In this document: positions 54,564-61,258 of the stretch, one piece after another | Numbering within the stretch: the stretch's first letter is position 1 | Layout of the letters: every line of letters begins with the position of its first letter | DNA from: JBBDLF01 sp040879025 | GTDB taxonomy: Bacteria > Pseudomonadota > Gammaproteobacteria > Pseudomonadales > Pseudohongiellaceae | Length of the DNA stretch: 64,000 nt | Assembly: GCA_040879025.1 (NCBI GenBank) | Contig: JBBDLF010000019.1 | Span: 57,064-121,063 of the forward strand | Direction: 5' to 3' | The notes under the pieces: model-generated | Told to the model about the DNA's origin: nothing | Databases searched by the model: none | Seen by the model: only the letters and a program-made list of their open reading frames with translations | Program-made: the position numbers and the translations under genes

Positions 54564-54947
54564 TCAATACATCGCATTGCTATTCTTCGAAACCTCGGGA
54601 ACACTTTGTATGGAATCCCAATGCTCCACGATCTTGCCGTTATCATCGAATCGGAAAAAATCCATCGTTACGTACTGGTCGTTTCCCGGCCAGACCTGAT
54701 GGGTATGTAATGCGACGAGGTCGCCCTCGGCAACAGCACGAACGAATTCGATTTTTTTTTCATAATGCTTCTCAGCCATTTCGGTGAAGTAGCTGATGAA
54801 TGCCTGTTTCCCGTCGCCAACTAGTGGATTGTGCTGTATGTACTCAGCGCCAACATACAACTCGACGGCCTTCATGGGGTCACCCAAGTAGGCTGTGCGA
54901 TAGAAATCGATCGCATTTTGTTTATTGGACTGTATATTTTGCGGCAT
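54564..54947 (-). CDS. SnoaL/NTF2-like domain protein (cassette gene)
   Basis: 127 residues with the SnoaL-like cone fold typical of ester cyclases and uncharacterised polyketide-cyclase relatives: NAIDFYRTAYLGDPMKAVEL, YIQHNPLVGDGKQAFISYF and ALHTHQVWPG...DFFRFDDNGKIVEHWD. Proteins of this kind are frequent integron cassettes. The gene starts about 40 bp after the 3' end of the group II intron and is followed by an attC-like remnant, so I treat it as the last cassette. Substrate unknown. Confidence 0.8.
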   Translation of the reverse strand: MPQNIQSNKQNAIDFYRTAYLGDPMKAVELYVGAEYIQHNPLVGDGKQAFISYFTEMAEKHYEKKIEFVRAVAEGDLVALHTHQVWPGNDQYVTMDFFRFDDNGKIVEHWDSIQSVPEVSKNSNAMY

Positions 54948-54989
54948 CGCGGACCTCGAATTCGCTTGATGACTGCCTCAAAGCAGCTA

Positions 54990-56318
54990 ATCGGGATAGG
55001 GCGGGGCCTCGCGGCCCCGCTCCTCCCACACCACCGGGCATACGGATCACGTACCACGGCGGTTCAAGTACAACACGTTCTTCGCGCCGCCAGTTCGGGC
55101 AGCTCCAAGTCTCTAAAGTACCTTTTGGGCAGGGATCGGTAAAGCGCCGGACTTTTGCTCAGTCTCCACGGGCCGTGGGCAGACTTGGCCGTATTCCAGG
55201 CCAGTTGCCTGTCAACTCCCAGGCGTCTCAGCATCCGGTAGCCCTTCCGGCCCCACTGCTTCCACAGGTAACAACGCAACTTTCGCCGGATCCATTTGTC
55301 GATATCACGCAAAGGGCTCAGCACCTCGGCAATGCCAAAGTATGCTTTCCATCCAAGCAGGGTCTCTTTCAGTTGCGTGATGATCGTCAACAAGGTATGG
55401 CCTCGTGTCCGACGGCTCAGTGCGCGTATAGTCTCCTTCAGCTTCCAGTTCGCTTTCTCACTCACCTTCAACCTCAGATCGCGCCGATGTAATTCCAATG
55501 GCGCAGGGCCTGATGGGCGCTTCGTTGCGGGCGGAATCCATCACTGTGGTCATGGAAGTGCTCCTCCCAGTGCAACGACAGCACCTGCGCAATCGCTTGC
55601 TGGATAAAACGGTCCATGACCGTCGGTATACCCAGCTTGCGCATCCGGCCATCTGCCTTTGGTATCTCGACCCGGCGTACCGGTTTAGGATGGTAGCGCC
55701 CTGCCAGCAACCGTTGTCGAGTGTCCGGCCAGTGTTGCTTGAGATAATCGGGAAACTGTTCAACGGTTATACCGTCGATTCCCGGCGCTCCTTTGTTGCG
55801 TTTGACTTGCTTCAGTACCCGTATCAGATTGTCCCGCTCCAGTACTTGCACCATCAATGAAGTCTGTCTTGTGGGCCTGGGTTCAATACAGTCTCCAGCC
55901 ACCGGTTCATCCTCTGCCACCTGGACAGGACCAGCCTGAGCTGCTTTACCGATGCGATCCGCTGTCTCTTCCTGCACGATTGCCGTCCTTTACTTGTTCA
56001 GGCCTTCGGTTTCACGAGAAAACCTACTATGCCCTCTGCTGACTTCTGCCGTGCGGTCATGCCGGCTCTCGCCAGCATCAGTTGTTCCCTCAACACACGG
56101 CAGACCTCCCGGGGTAAGACACTTACCTTTCCTCGCGCAGGCGCCCGATTTATAAAACGCATCCCGCTTGCAGATGGAGGGCTTAATGGTCACGTGCCCA
56201 CTGGCCCCGGATACGTCACACCTCATATCGGATTCTTGTTCATCGCCCCGCGATTTCGCGTTGGACTTCCTAAGGCCCGCAGGGCCGGTTGAACTGATGG
56301 TTATACGGCACTTGCACA
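54990..56318 (-). mobile_element. Group IIC-type intron with deleted reverse transcriptase
   Basis: Read on the minus strand: a 5' part of about 340 nt with intron-like segments (GGAAGTCAGCAGAGGGCATA and the CGAAGGCCTGAACAAG motif before the gene), a broken RT gene, and the 3' end. Just after the RT stop comes a domain V-like hairpin (ACCGCC GTGGTACG ... GGTGGT) whose CGC triad is that of class C introns, then a domain VI hairpin and the end CCCTATCCCGAT. The 3' boundary is near 54990; the 5' boundary is an estimate. Confidence 0.75.
55064..55977 (-). pseudogene. Group II intron reverse transcriptase/maturase, internally deleted
   Basis: Two frames remain. The N-terminal one (55977-55474) has APGIDGITVEQFPDYL, RRVEIPKADGRMRKLGIPTV, DRFIQQAIAQVL and SDGFRPQRSAHQAL, i.e. 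RT blocks 0-3. The C-terminal one (55498-55064) has the thumb/maturase part RLKVSEKANWKLKETIRALS, GWKAYFGIAE and WIRRKLRCYLWKQWG. About 150-170 residues between them, including the catalytic YADD block, are missing and the junction is out of frame. It cannot encode an active RT. Confidence 0.88.
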
Positions 56319-56340
56319 TATGTCAGATATGGCATAATAT
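56312..56340 (+). promoter_or_regulatory. higBA-1 promoter with operator in the spacer
   Basis: TTGCAC (56312-56317) and TAATAT (56335-56340) are 17 bp apart. The spacer holds ATATGTCAGATATGGCAT, almost identical to the site before higBA-2. The start codon follows six bases after the -10 box, so the transcript may be leaderless. Confidence 0.65.
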
Positions 56341-56346
56341 TCGCCC

Positions 56347-56682
56347 ATGAGCCCTAAGGATAAACCTCTAGCCTGGCTTCAAGGTGAGGTCAAAACTCCC
56401 CCTTTTGGTCAGGCCGCCAGAATGGAAGCGGGCTATCTCCTGAGGCTACTCCAAAAGGGAGTAAACATCGGTTTGCCACATTCTCGGCCAATGCCCACCA
56501 TAGGCCGTAGGTGTCATGAATTTCGTATCACAGACCAACAGAAGATCTGGCGCATAATTTACCGAATTGATCCCGACGCCATCGTGGTTGTGGCGGTTTT
56601 CCAGAAGAAAACCACGAAAACGCCAAATGCGGTGATAGCCACGTGCAAAGACAGACTGAGGGTATACGATGAAATCAGCTAA
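56347..56682 (+). CDS. higB: HigB-type toxin (Gp49/DUF891 family)
   Basis: A 111-residue RelE-superfamily ribonuclease. Family features: AGYLLRLLQKGVNIGLPHSR, RCHEFRITDQQKIWRIIYRI and the core VVVAVFQKKTTKTP near the end. It cleaves mRNA at the ribosome when not bound by HigA. The gene overlaps higA by 14 nt. It is on the plus strand, opposite to most cassettes here, and has its own promoter just upstream. The start ATG lies at the predicted transcription start. Confidence 0.9.
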   Translation: MSPKDKPLAWLQGEVKTPPFGQAARMEAGYLLRLLQKGVNIGLPHSRPMPTIGRRCHEFRITDQQKIWRIIYRIDPDAIVVVAVFQKKTTKTPNAVIATCKDRLRVYDEIS

Positions 56683-56995
56683 ACAACGTAATCTAGAAGC
56701 CGCGGGCTGGAAGATCGGCTCAGCAGATGACTTGCTGGGGCTGTCGCCAGAGGAAGCCGCATATATCGATCTCAAGATTTCACTAGCCAAATCACTGAAG
56801 CAGCGTCGTGGCAGAAAGAGGCTTAGCCAGGTTGAGTTTGCTAAAGTCATGAAAACGAGCCAATCCCGCGTTGCGAAAATGGAAGCGGGCGATCCATCAG
56901 TATCAATTGATCTTCTCGTAAAGTCATTGCTTGCACTAGGGGTTTCGAAGCGTGATTTAGCCAAGGCTATCACTGCAAGCTCAAGCCCCGTATAA
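56669..56995 (+). CDS. higA: HigA antitoxin (XRE family)
   Basis: A 108-residue antitoxin. The HTH (about 47-100) reads KRLSQVEFAKVMKTSQSRVAKMEAGDPSV. The N-terminal part LSPEEAAYIDLKISLAKSLK is typical of the antitoxins paired with Gp49-type HigB. Its stop codon TAA lies inside the attC of the brnTA cassette (TATAACGG), so the gene reaches exactly to the cassette border. It probably represses its own promoter through the operator at 56318-56335. Confidence 0.9.
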   Translation: MKSAKQRNLEAAGWKIGSADDLLGLSPEEAAYIDLKISLAKSLKQRRGRKRLSQVEFAKVMKTSQSRVAKMEAGDPSVSIDLLVKSLLALGVSKRDLAKAITASSSPV

Positions 56996-57054
56996 CGGCG
57001 CGAGTGGAGCGAGTGTCCGGCGCCGTCAGGCGCAAATTGATGCGCTTTGTTATT
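56991..57054 (-). other. attC site of the brnTA cassette
   Basis: On the minus strand: left box TAACAAAGCGCATCAATTTG, a 3-fold symmetrical middle with CGGCGCCG, and right box CGCGCCGTTATAC. It belongs to the same attC family as the sites near 57.6, 58.2 and 63.0 kb but lacks their extra outer GCGCAxCG segment. Confidence 0.85.
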
Positions 57055-57055
57055 T

Positions 57056-57271
57056 CTATTTCCAAGACAAATCCAGCTTCTTCTCATTAGCAGCACAGTC
57101 CCTCAGATATAGATTTATGAGGGTTTGATAGGGAATCCCAGACTCTTCAGACAGAGACTTGAAGTATTCAAGAGAGTCTTTATCGAGCCGCATTGTTACA
57201 GGCTGTTTGAGGTATTTGGTGTAAGGGTTTTTCTTACCCTTCATTTTCGAAAAATCGTAGTGTGCTCTCAT
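57056..57271 (-). CDS. brnA: BrnA antitoxin
   Basis: 71 residues, a ribbon-helix-helix antitoxin of the BrnA family. The DNA-binding part is PVTMRLDKDSLEYFKSLSEE followed by SGIPYQTLINLYLRDCA. It overlaps brnT by 4 nt. The order toxin then antitoxin is standard for BrnTA. Its stop is 2 nt before the attC left box. Confidence 0.92.
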   Translation of the reverse strand: MRAHYDFSKMKGKKNPYTKYLKQPVTMRLDKDSLEYFKSLSEESGIPYQTLINLYLRDCAANEKKLDLSWK

Positions 57272-57561
57272 TTTCGTTGGCTCCAGTAAGCGTCATGTTC
57301 GTCTTTATCAGCTGTTCTGGCGGAAATAATACGTACGACTGTTTCCGCCTCCCTGAAGCAATGACATACAACCAGGATTTTGAGCTTATGATTCGTTCCC
57401 AGCAGAATGAACCTTTCCTCATCATCAGAGTGGTCAGGATCAAAGAACTGCAGGGCATGTTCATCATAGAACGCTGTGCGCGCATCCTCAAAAGAAATGC
57501 CATGCTTCTTAACATTGGCCTTTTCTTTCTTTTTGTCCCATTGGAATCTTAGTAATTTCAT
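57268..57561 (-). CDS. brnT: BrnT toxin
   Basis: A 97-residue RelE-fold ribonuclease. Characteristic segments: FQWDKKKEKANVKKHGISFE, DARTAFYDEHALQFFDPDHS, ERFILLGTN and RIISARTADKDEHDAYW. I start it at ATG 57561: the ATG five codons upstream lies inside the -10 box of the predicted promoter. It forms a type II system with the overlapping brnA and carries its own promoter inside the cassette. Confidence 0.92.
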   Translation of the reverse strand: MKLLRFQWDKKKEKANVKKHGISFEDARTAFYDEHALQFFDPDHSDDEERFILLGTNHKLKILVVCHCFREAETVVRIISARTADKDEHDAYWSQRK

Positions 57562-57567
57562 ACGTAC

Positions 57568-57595
57568 ATTGTACATATTTTAGAGGGTAGCGCAA
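57568..57595 (-). promoter_or_regulatory. brnT promoter
   Basis: On the minus strand, TTGCGC (57595-57590) and TACAAT (57573-57568) with a 16-bp spacer. TGTAC repeats around the -10 box (ATGTACAATGTACGTA) could bind BrnA. The ATG lies six bases after the -10 box. Confidence 0.55.
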
Positions 57596-57610
57596 GGCGC
57601 CGATGAAATT

Positions 57611-57686
57611 CATAACGTCGCGCACAACGGCGCGAGCGAAGCGAGTGTCCGGCTCCGACAGGCGCGAATTGCTGCGCTTTGTTAAG
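57611..57686 (-). other. attC site of the DUF4258/DUF2283 cassette
   Basis: Minus strand: GCTTAACAAAGCGCAGCAAT at the left, CGCTTCGCTCGCGCCGTTGT and finally GCGCGACGTTATG at the right. The stop TAA of the DUF2283 gene is part of the left box. Confidence 0.88.
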
Positions 57687-57879
57687 CAGCGATGCCTGAG
57701 AGGGTAAGATTCTGTACATCGGTCCTCATACTCGCGTGCTCCATTGTAATGGCAACAATATCGCCAGCAGCATCTACATCAAGAATGGTATTTTCATCAA
57801 GATCTTTCGACTCAACAATATCGCTTTGCTTAAGCTCTATGTACAGGGTATCAGTATCTTCAAAATAGCTCAGTTTCAT
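57682..57879 (-). CDS. DUF2283 protein (antitoxin-like partner)
   Basis: 65 residues of the DUF2283 family: MKLSYFEDTDTLYIELKQSD, then the DLDENTILDVDAAGDIVAIT core. These short beta-hairpin proteins are commonly encoded behind a DUF4258 protein, with a 4-nt overlap as here, and are suspected toxin-antitoxin pairs. Function has not been deduced from the sequence alone. It is a cassette gene ending in attC. Confidence 0.88.
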   Translation of the reverse strand: MKLSYFEDTDTLYIELKQSDIVESKDLDENTILDVDAAGDIVAITMEHASMRTDVQNLTLSGIAA

Positions 57880-58112
57880 GAATTAAACCTCCGATCAAAA
57901 AAGGCGTTGTGCACAGTTTCCCGGTCATCAAGGAGAATTACCCGCAGGTAGCGGCCATTCATTTCTGGGATTTTACCCCACAACCTAATTCTTCCATCAG
58001 CTTGAATCAAATCTGCATCAGGATTGGATATAACCCTTTGAATCCATTTCCTCTTTATAATGGCTCTGTCAGGCCTTTTGGCCAAAGTATCAAAATATCT
58101 GGTCGTTTTCAC
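57876..58112 (-). CDS. DUF4258 protein (putative toxin partner of DUF2283)
   Basis: 78 residues starting with GTG. Core: LAKRPDRAIIKRKWIQRVIS, QADGRIRLWGKIPEMNGRYL, ILLDDRETVHNAFFD, the RelE/BrnT-like pattern seen in proteins paired with DUF2283. It overlaps the partner by 4 nt. It starts 19 bp inside the cassette, close to the upstream attC, so little space remains for a promoter. Confidence 0.82.
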   Translation of the reverse strand: MKTTRYFDTLAKRPDRAIIKRKWIQRVISNPDADLIQADGRIRLWGKIPEMNGRYLRVILLDDRETVHNAFFDRRFNS

Positions 58113-58130
58113 TGAAACCCACTTAGCCGC

Positions 58131-58206
58131 TTAACGCTGCGCACAACGGCGCGAGCGAAGCGAGTGTCCGACGCCGTCAGGCGCGAATTGGTTCGCTTTG
58201 TTATGC
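58131..58206 (-). other. attC site of the hicAB cassette
   Basis: Minus strand: GCATAACAAAGCGAACCAAT at the left, then the CACTCGCTTCGCTCGCGCCG segment, right box GCAGCGTTAAGC. The stop TAA of hicB is in the left box. Confidence 0.88.
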
Positions 58207-58413
58207 AGCAACATCTATGAATTCGATGCTTGATGACGCAGGAGGTACTTGGTGACCATCCGCTTTCAGGCCTTCAATATGAAATTCGATAGCTTCCTTT
58301 ATAAGAGCAATTACCTCTTCTCTGGATTCACCAGCGGCTATACAACCAGGAAGGTCAGGAACATGGGCACCAAAACTTTCAGGGCCTTGCTCTATTACAA
58401 CAGCATATTTCAT
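58201..58413 (-). CDS. hicB: HicB antitoxin
   Basis: A 70-residue short HicB. The partial RNase H fold is visible: KYAVVIEQGPESFGAHVPDL followed by PGCIAAGESREEVIALIKEA. A DNA-binding tail is largely missing, as in other short HicB proteins. It follows hicA with a 10-nt gap and ends in the attC. Confidence 0.92.
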   Translation of the reverse strand: MKYAVVIEQGPESFGAHVPDLPGCIAAGESREEVIALIKEAIEFHIEGLKADGHQVPPASSSIEFIDVAA

Positions 58414-58423
58414 TGGGGAGTCC

Positions 58424-58612
58424 TCACTCTTTCAAACCAGACTGCTTCAAGACTGCATTTAGCGTACCGGGTGGAATCTCGACACTTGGTTTTCCGGCCA
58501 CTGTAACGGTACCGGATTTGGTTGGATGCTTATATTGTCGATGACTTCCTTTGGTTCGATCAAGATACCAACCATCATCTTCTAACAATTTTATTAGTTC
58601 TTTTACTTTCAC
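58424..58612 (-). CDS. hicA: HicA toxin
   Basis: A 62-residue dsRNA-binding-fold ribonuclease. The catalytic histidine lies in DRTKGSHRQYKHP; KPSVEIPPGTLNAVLKQSGL is the usual C-terminus. GTG start with AGGA 6-9 nt upstream. HicA cleaves mRNA; HicB neutralises it. The gene opens the cassette about 35 nt after the upstream attC. Confidence 0.92.
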   Translation of the reverse strand: MKVKELIKLLEDDGWYLDRTKGSHRQYKHPTKSGTVTVAGKPSVEIPPGTLNAVLKQSGLKE

Positions 58613-58647
58613 TTCCTATCCTTCGGTGTACTCACATGCTCAACTTG

Positions 58648-58716
58648 CTGCATAACGCCCATGGTAATGTGCCAGCGAACAACGTGCGGTGGTCACATTC
58701 ACCTGATGGTTATGCA
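58648..58716 (-). other. attC site of the orphan higA cassette
   Basis: Minus strand: GCATAACCATCAGGTGAATG at the left, CATTACCATGGGCGTTATGC at the right. The middle differs from the 57.6-kb family, so this cassette came from another attC lineage. The stop of higA is in the left box. Confidence 0.82.
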
Positions 58717-59024
58717 GCATCGAGTGGACGAATGCGTGAGACTTCATTCTTTAGCGCTTGACTGGCTTCCCACAGGTCAACGGCGCGCTGCGCGTTCAGC
58801 CAGAATTCGGGCGAATTGCCAAACAGTCGTCCCAAACGAATTGCCATCTCGGGGCTAACCGCCCTGCGCTCACGCAGTAGTTCATTCACGGACTGGCGCG
58901 ATACGCCCAGCGCCTCGGCGAGACGGGCAACTGTAAGGTCATAGTCCGGCAGGAAATCTTCTCGAAGCATCTCACCTGGATGGGTGGGCCTGCGCTTCAT
59001 GCCGCCGGTATTGGAAATAGCCAT
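58710..59024 (-). CDS. Orphan HigA-type antitoxin (VapI/XRE)
   Basis: About 104 residues. After MKRRPTHPGEMLREDFLPDY comes the HTH LTVARLAEALGVSRQSVNEL and RLGRLFGNSPEFWLNAQRA, all typical for HigA of the VapI type. ATG 59024 is chosen with AGAGG 7-11 nt upstream. The toxin gene should precede it but only the last codons of a HigB remain (59040-59090). It may still act as a repressor or neutralise related toxins. Confidence 0.85.
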   Translation of the reverse strand: MAISNTGGMKRRPTHPGEMLREDFLPDYDLTVARLAEALGVSRQSVNELLRERRAVSPEMAIRLGRLFGNSPEFWLNAQRAVDLWEASQALKNEVSRIRPLDAA

Positions 59025-59039
59025 CCTCATCACCTCTTT

Positions 59040-59090
59040 CTAATGGTAGTCGCAGACTTCTACTTCATAGGCATCGCCGTCTTCGAATCG
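59040..59090 (-). pseudogene. Remnant C-terminus of a HigB toxin
   Basis: Minus strand codons read RFEDGDAYEVEVCDYH-stop, matching the conserved HigB C-terminus (FxxGDAYDVEIVDYH). A TGA stands three codons upstream in the same frame and no further HigB sequence is recognisable. Confidence 0.75.
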
Positions 59091-59323
59091 ACTCCGTCAC
59101 GTGACGCGTGTCAATATCCATATTTCGAATCCTGCTCTCGTGTTGCAGTACCGTGGTTCAGTTGGATGACTCACTGGTCTTTTTTGTGATGCGATCTGAT
59201 ATTGCTGCAACTTGCGTCAGAATGCACAGTGAACCTTTCATTGGGGTAGTTAATGTAGAGATTTATCATGCTGCCCTCGATGGCTAATTTGGCTCACTAA
59301 CTTGTTAAGCGCGCGGTCAAACA
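59091..59323. other. Cassette remnant and vestigial attC, no gene
   Basis: About 230 bp between the HigB remnant and the VOC gene stop. At 59295-59310 the minus strand reads GCTTAAC AA GTTAGTG, i.e. an attC left box joined almost directly to a right box, as if the stem had been deleted. Nothing else is recognisable. Confidence 0.4.
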
Positions 59324-59698
59324 TTACCTCTTTTCCTCCATGAGCCCAACCAAGTTACCGTCAGGGTCTCGGAGAAATCCTGTCCAAAGCTCATGGTCAG
59401 GCATTTTCGTGGCGAGCTGCGGATCGCGCTCATTTGTGGCGCCACGCGCAACGCAAGATGAATGGACTGCTTCGATATTAGAAACTTTGAAGTAGAGAAT
59501 AGAGTTGCCGCCGATCGTGCCCGCACCTTGAGGAGTGCTGAGCATAATACGTACCCCATCGGCATTCAGGAACGCAAGCTCCGGGCCGGCATTGAATAGA
59601 AAATCCAAACCCAGCGCGTCGCGGTAAAAGGCTAGTGCCTCTTCCACATCGCTGACGGTAACAGCTATCTGGCCGATGGTGGATAGTTTAGCGGTCAT
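59324..59698 (-). CDS. VOC-family (glyoxalase-like) protein
   Basis: 124 residues with the paired beta-alpha-beta-beta-beta modules of vicinal oxygen chelate proteins: GQIAVTVSDVEEALAFYRDA, LGLDFLFNAGPELAFLNADG, ILYFKVSNIEAVHSSC and GFLRDPDGNLVGLMEE. Possible metal residues are in these strands (H/E positions partly changed), so it may be a lyase, dioxygenase or binding protein. A frequent type of integron cassette cargo. It lies between the vestigial attC and the attC at 59.7 kb. Confidence 0.88.
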   Translation of the reverse strand: MTAKLSTIGQIAVTVSDVEEALAFYRDALGLDFLFNAGPELAFLNADGVRIMLSTPQGAGTIGGNSILYFKVSNIEAVHSSCVARGATNERDPQLATKMPDHELWTGFLRDPDGNLVGLMEEKR

Positions 59699-59716
59699 AT
59701 CGACGTCCTCTCATAG

Positions 59717-59776
59717 CGCTTAACGTCCGTATTCACGCGCTAGCGAAGCTGGTCGCGTGAAATCCATTGTTAAGCA
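59717..59776 (-). other. attC site of the higBA-2 cassette
   Basis: Minus strand: GCTTAACAATGGATTTCACG at the left, CGTGAATACGGACGTTAAGC at the right, joined by a GCTTCGCTAGC stem. About 60 bp, the classical short attC size. higA-2 ends in its left box. Confidence 0.88.
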
Positions 59777-60051
59777 GCCGACTCATGTTCAACATCCCAA
59801 CCAGGAAAGACAAGCACAGCTGGATGGCACCGCAATGCTTTCGCTAAGACCTTCGCGCGTTCTACCCCTAGGCGGACACGATTATTTTCAATGGCAGAGA
59901 TCGTTGATTGAGGAATGCCAGTTATAGCTGCCAATTCATTCTGACTCATTTCCTGGAGTTCTCGTATAATGCGTACAGAATCGCCTGGAGAAACATCAAT
60001 TCTCTTTAAAGCTCTGCGATAATCTTTCACGTCATCACCTCCGGTAGTCAT
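59770..60051 (-). CDS. HigA-type antitoxin, XRE family
   Basis: A 93-residue regulator. HTH: LQEMSQNELAAITGIPQSTI, SAIENNRVRLGVERAKVLAK. It overlaps the toxin gene by 17 nt and ends in the attC. It should bind the operator at 60329-60344, which is nearly the same as that of the other HigBA cassette at 56.3 kb, although the two antitoxins are only distantly related. Confidence 0.9.
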   Translation of the reverse strand: MTTGGDDVKDYRRALKRIDVSPGDSVRIIRELQEMSQNELAAITGIPQSTISAIENNRVRLGVERAKVLAKALRCHPAVLVFPGWDVEHESAA

Positions 60052-60313
60052 GGGGGGTCACGCGCTCAACCTCCACCCTGACCTCTTGCTTCTGTACTTT
60101 GTAAATCACTCTATATTGGATATTAAGACGAGAAGATCGGAATCCTTTCCACTTCCCCGAAAGGGCCTCATCATTGAAACCTCTGATATACCTCAGGCCT
60201 TGAGGGCCTGATATTCTCACAATATCTTTCCACTTTTCATAGCGTTGCTGCACCTCAAGCGGGGCGCCGGCTAAGGCCTTTTCAACACGTCTATGCTCGA
60301 AAATCTCCCACAT
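60035..60313 (-). CDS. RelE/HigB-type toxin
   Basis: A 92-residue RelE-superfamily protein: EIFEHRRVEKALAGAPLEVQ, RYEKWKDIVRISGPQGLRYI, then DEALSGKWKGFRSSRLNIQY and RVIYKVQKQEVRVEVERVTP with the C-terminal HDYRR. This resembles YafQ/RelE mRNA interferases. Its ATG lies nine bases after the predicted -10 box. Confidence 0.9.
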   Translation of the reverse strand: MWEIFEHRRVEKALAGAPLEVQQRYEKWKDIVRISGPQGLRYIRGFNDEALSGKWKGFRSSRLNIQYRVIYKVQKQEVRVEVERVTPHDYRR

Positions 60314-60322
60314 ACCATGTTT

Positions 60323-60350
60323 AGTATATATGTCATTTATGGCATGTCAA
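60323..60350 (-). promoter_or_regulatory. higBA-2 promoter with operator in the spacer
   Basis: Minus strand TTGACA (60350-60345) and TATACT (60328-60323), spacer 16 bp. The spacer contains ATGCCATAAATGACATAT, an imperfect palindrome shared with the higBA-1 promoter (reversed). Confidence 0.68.
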
Positions 60351-60378
60351 GGCACGAGCACGGCTAGGAAATCGAGTC

Positions 60379-60459
60379 TGCTTAACGCCGTTCTTCAGCG
60401 GACAAATCACGATGACGTGCCTTTTGCGAACGCAAAGGACATGACGGCGTGATTTGTTC
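60379..60459 (-). other. attC site of the AbiU2-like cassette
   Basis: Minus strand hairpin: ACAAATCACG pairs perfectly with CGTGATTTGT, with a GCGTTCGC turn at the tip, then GGCGTTAAGC as right box. The C-terminal codons and stop of the gene at 60407 lie within this palindrome. Confidence 0.78.
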
Positions 60460-61060
60460 CGACTGGAAGAATTTGTTGGATGCTGCCACGGATAGCCTCT
60501 GTAGTATTTTTGAATATACGTTCTTTTTCAGGGTATTCCAAGATTTCGGCTCTAATCGTTCTGGCGTTGTGATAGCACTGCCATAGATGTTTTGAAATTG
60601 ACCAGAACGCCAAAAAAGAACTCTCTATTCTTTCAAGACTAACTTGCTCAAAAAGATGTGAGTATTCGTGTTTTTCTGTAAGAATAGCGTGAGCAAAAAC
60701 CTCACTTCTTATTTTCTTACACGCACCTCGAAGAAACCGATTATGCTCTGAGGAAGTCTTGAAAAGCGCGGCAAGGTCTTCCTTGGTTGGCTCTACTTTC
60801 CCATCAAGAAAACTTTCATTTAGACTAAGGATATTTGGCTTTCTGCTCAAAAATTCACTTCTAGAAAAATCCGAAACATTCATGATGCAATGCTTTGTTA
60901 AATCAGCAAATGACTTAGCTCCTTTTGAGTCATCGGAAATCCTACCAAGATATAGAAACAATGTATGCTGTACAGAGGCAGTGTGTAACATCCAGAACTC
61001 TGGATTCTTATTAATCAGATTCACATCATCCTCCGAAGCCAACATTTTTTGAAACTGCAT
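60407..61060 (-). CDS. AbiU2/HEPN-like helical protein (cassette gene)
   Basis: 217 residues, mostly alpha-helical. The segment FWMLHTASVQHTLFLYLGRI near the N-terminus and the following SFADL resemble AbiU2-type HEPN proteins found in abortive infection systems. A canonical RxxxxH HEPN motif is not clear. The last 16 residues (FAKGTSS end) are encoded by the attC hairpin, so they are probably not part of the ancestral protein. The ATG lies 10 nt after a GCGTTATTC core. Function by resemblance only. Confidence 0.6.
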   Translation of the reverse strand: MQFQKMLASEDDVNLINKNPEFWMLHTASVQHTLFLYLGRISDDSKGAKSFADLTKHCIMNVSDFSRSEFLSRKPNILSLNESFLDGKVEPTKEDLAALFKTSSEHNRFLRGACKKIRSEVFAHAILTEKHEYSHLFEQVSLERIESSFLAFWSISKHLWQCYHNARTIRAEILEYPEKERIFKNTTEAIRGSIQQILPVGTNHAVMSFAFAKGTSS

Positions 61061-61062
61061 AT

Positions 61063-61226
61063 ATGAATAACGCGTCCGGCAAAAAGTGATTTCCCCGCCG
61101 GGCTCACCGACAGCCCATTGGTCCCGCCTAGATATTTGCTATATAAAGAGTGCCTTGATTCGCGACGGGCTTGTCCAACTACAGGATAAGGTCGCGGCTG
61201 CGCGCGACCTATCCTTATTTGTTTGC
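61063..61226 (-). other. Possible long attC of the PIN/RHH cassette
   Basis: Minus strand starts GCAAACAAATAAGG and ends GGACGCGTTATTC next to the AbiU2-like start codon. It is longer than the other sites and the arms pair imperfectly. An alternative view is that only the terminator-like hairpin at 61183-61215 matters. Confidence 0.35.
61183..61222. terminator. Terminator-like hairpin
   Basis: AGGATAAGGTCGCG (61183-61196) pairs with CGCGACCTATCCT (61203-61215) and is followed on the plus strand by TATTTGTTT. It separates the AbiU2-like gene from the divergent PIN toxin gene; may also be part of an attC. Confidence 0.45.
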
Positions 61227-61227
61227 A

Positions 61228-61253
61228 AAATGATAGCATATATGCAATCATTT
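61228..61253. promoter_or_regulatory. Likely operator of the PIN/RHH module, 26-bp palindrome
   Basis: AAATGAT-A-GCATATATGC-A-ATCATTT is palindromic apart from one position. It ends six bases before the PIN toxin ATG and covers the place of the promoter, so a ribbon-helix-helix antitoxin is expected to bind here. Confidence 0.62.
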
Positions 61254-61258
61254 GTCGC

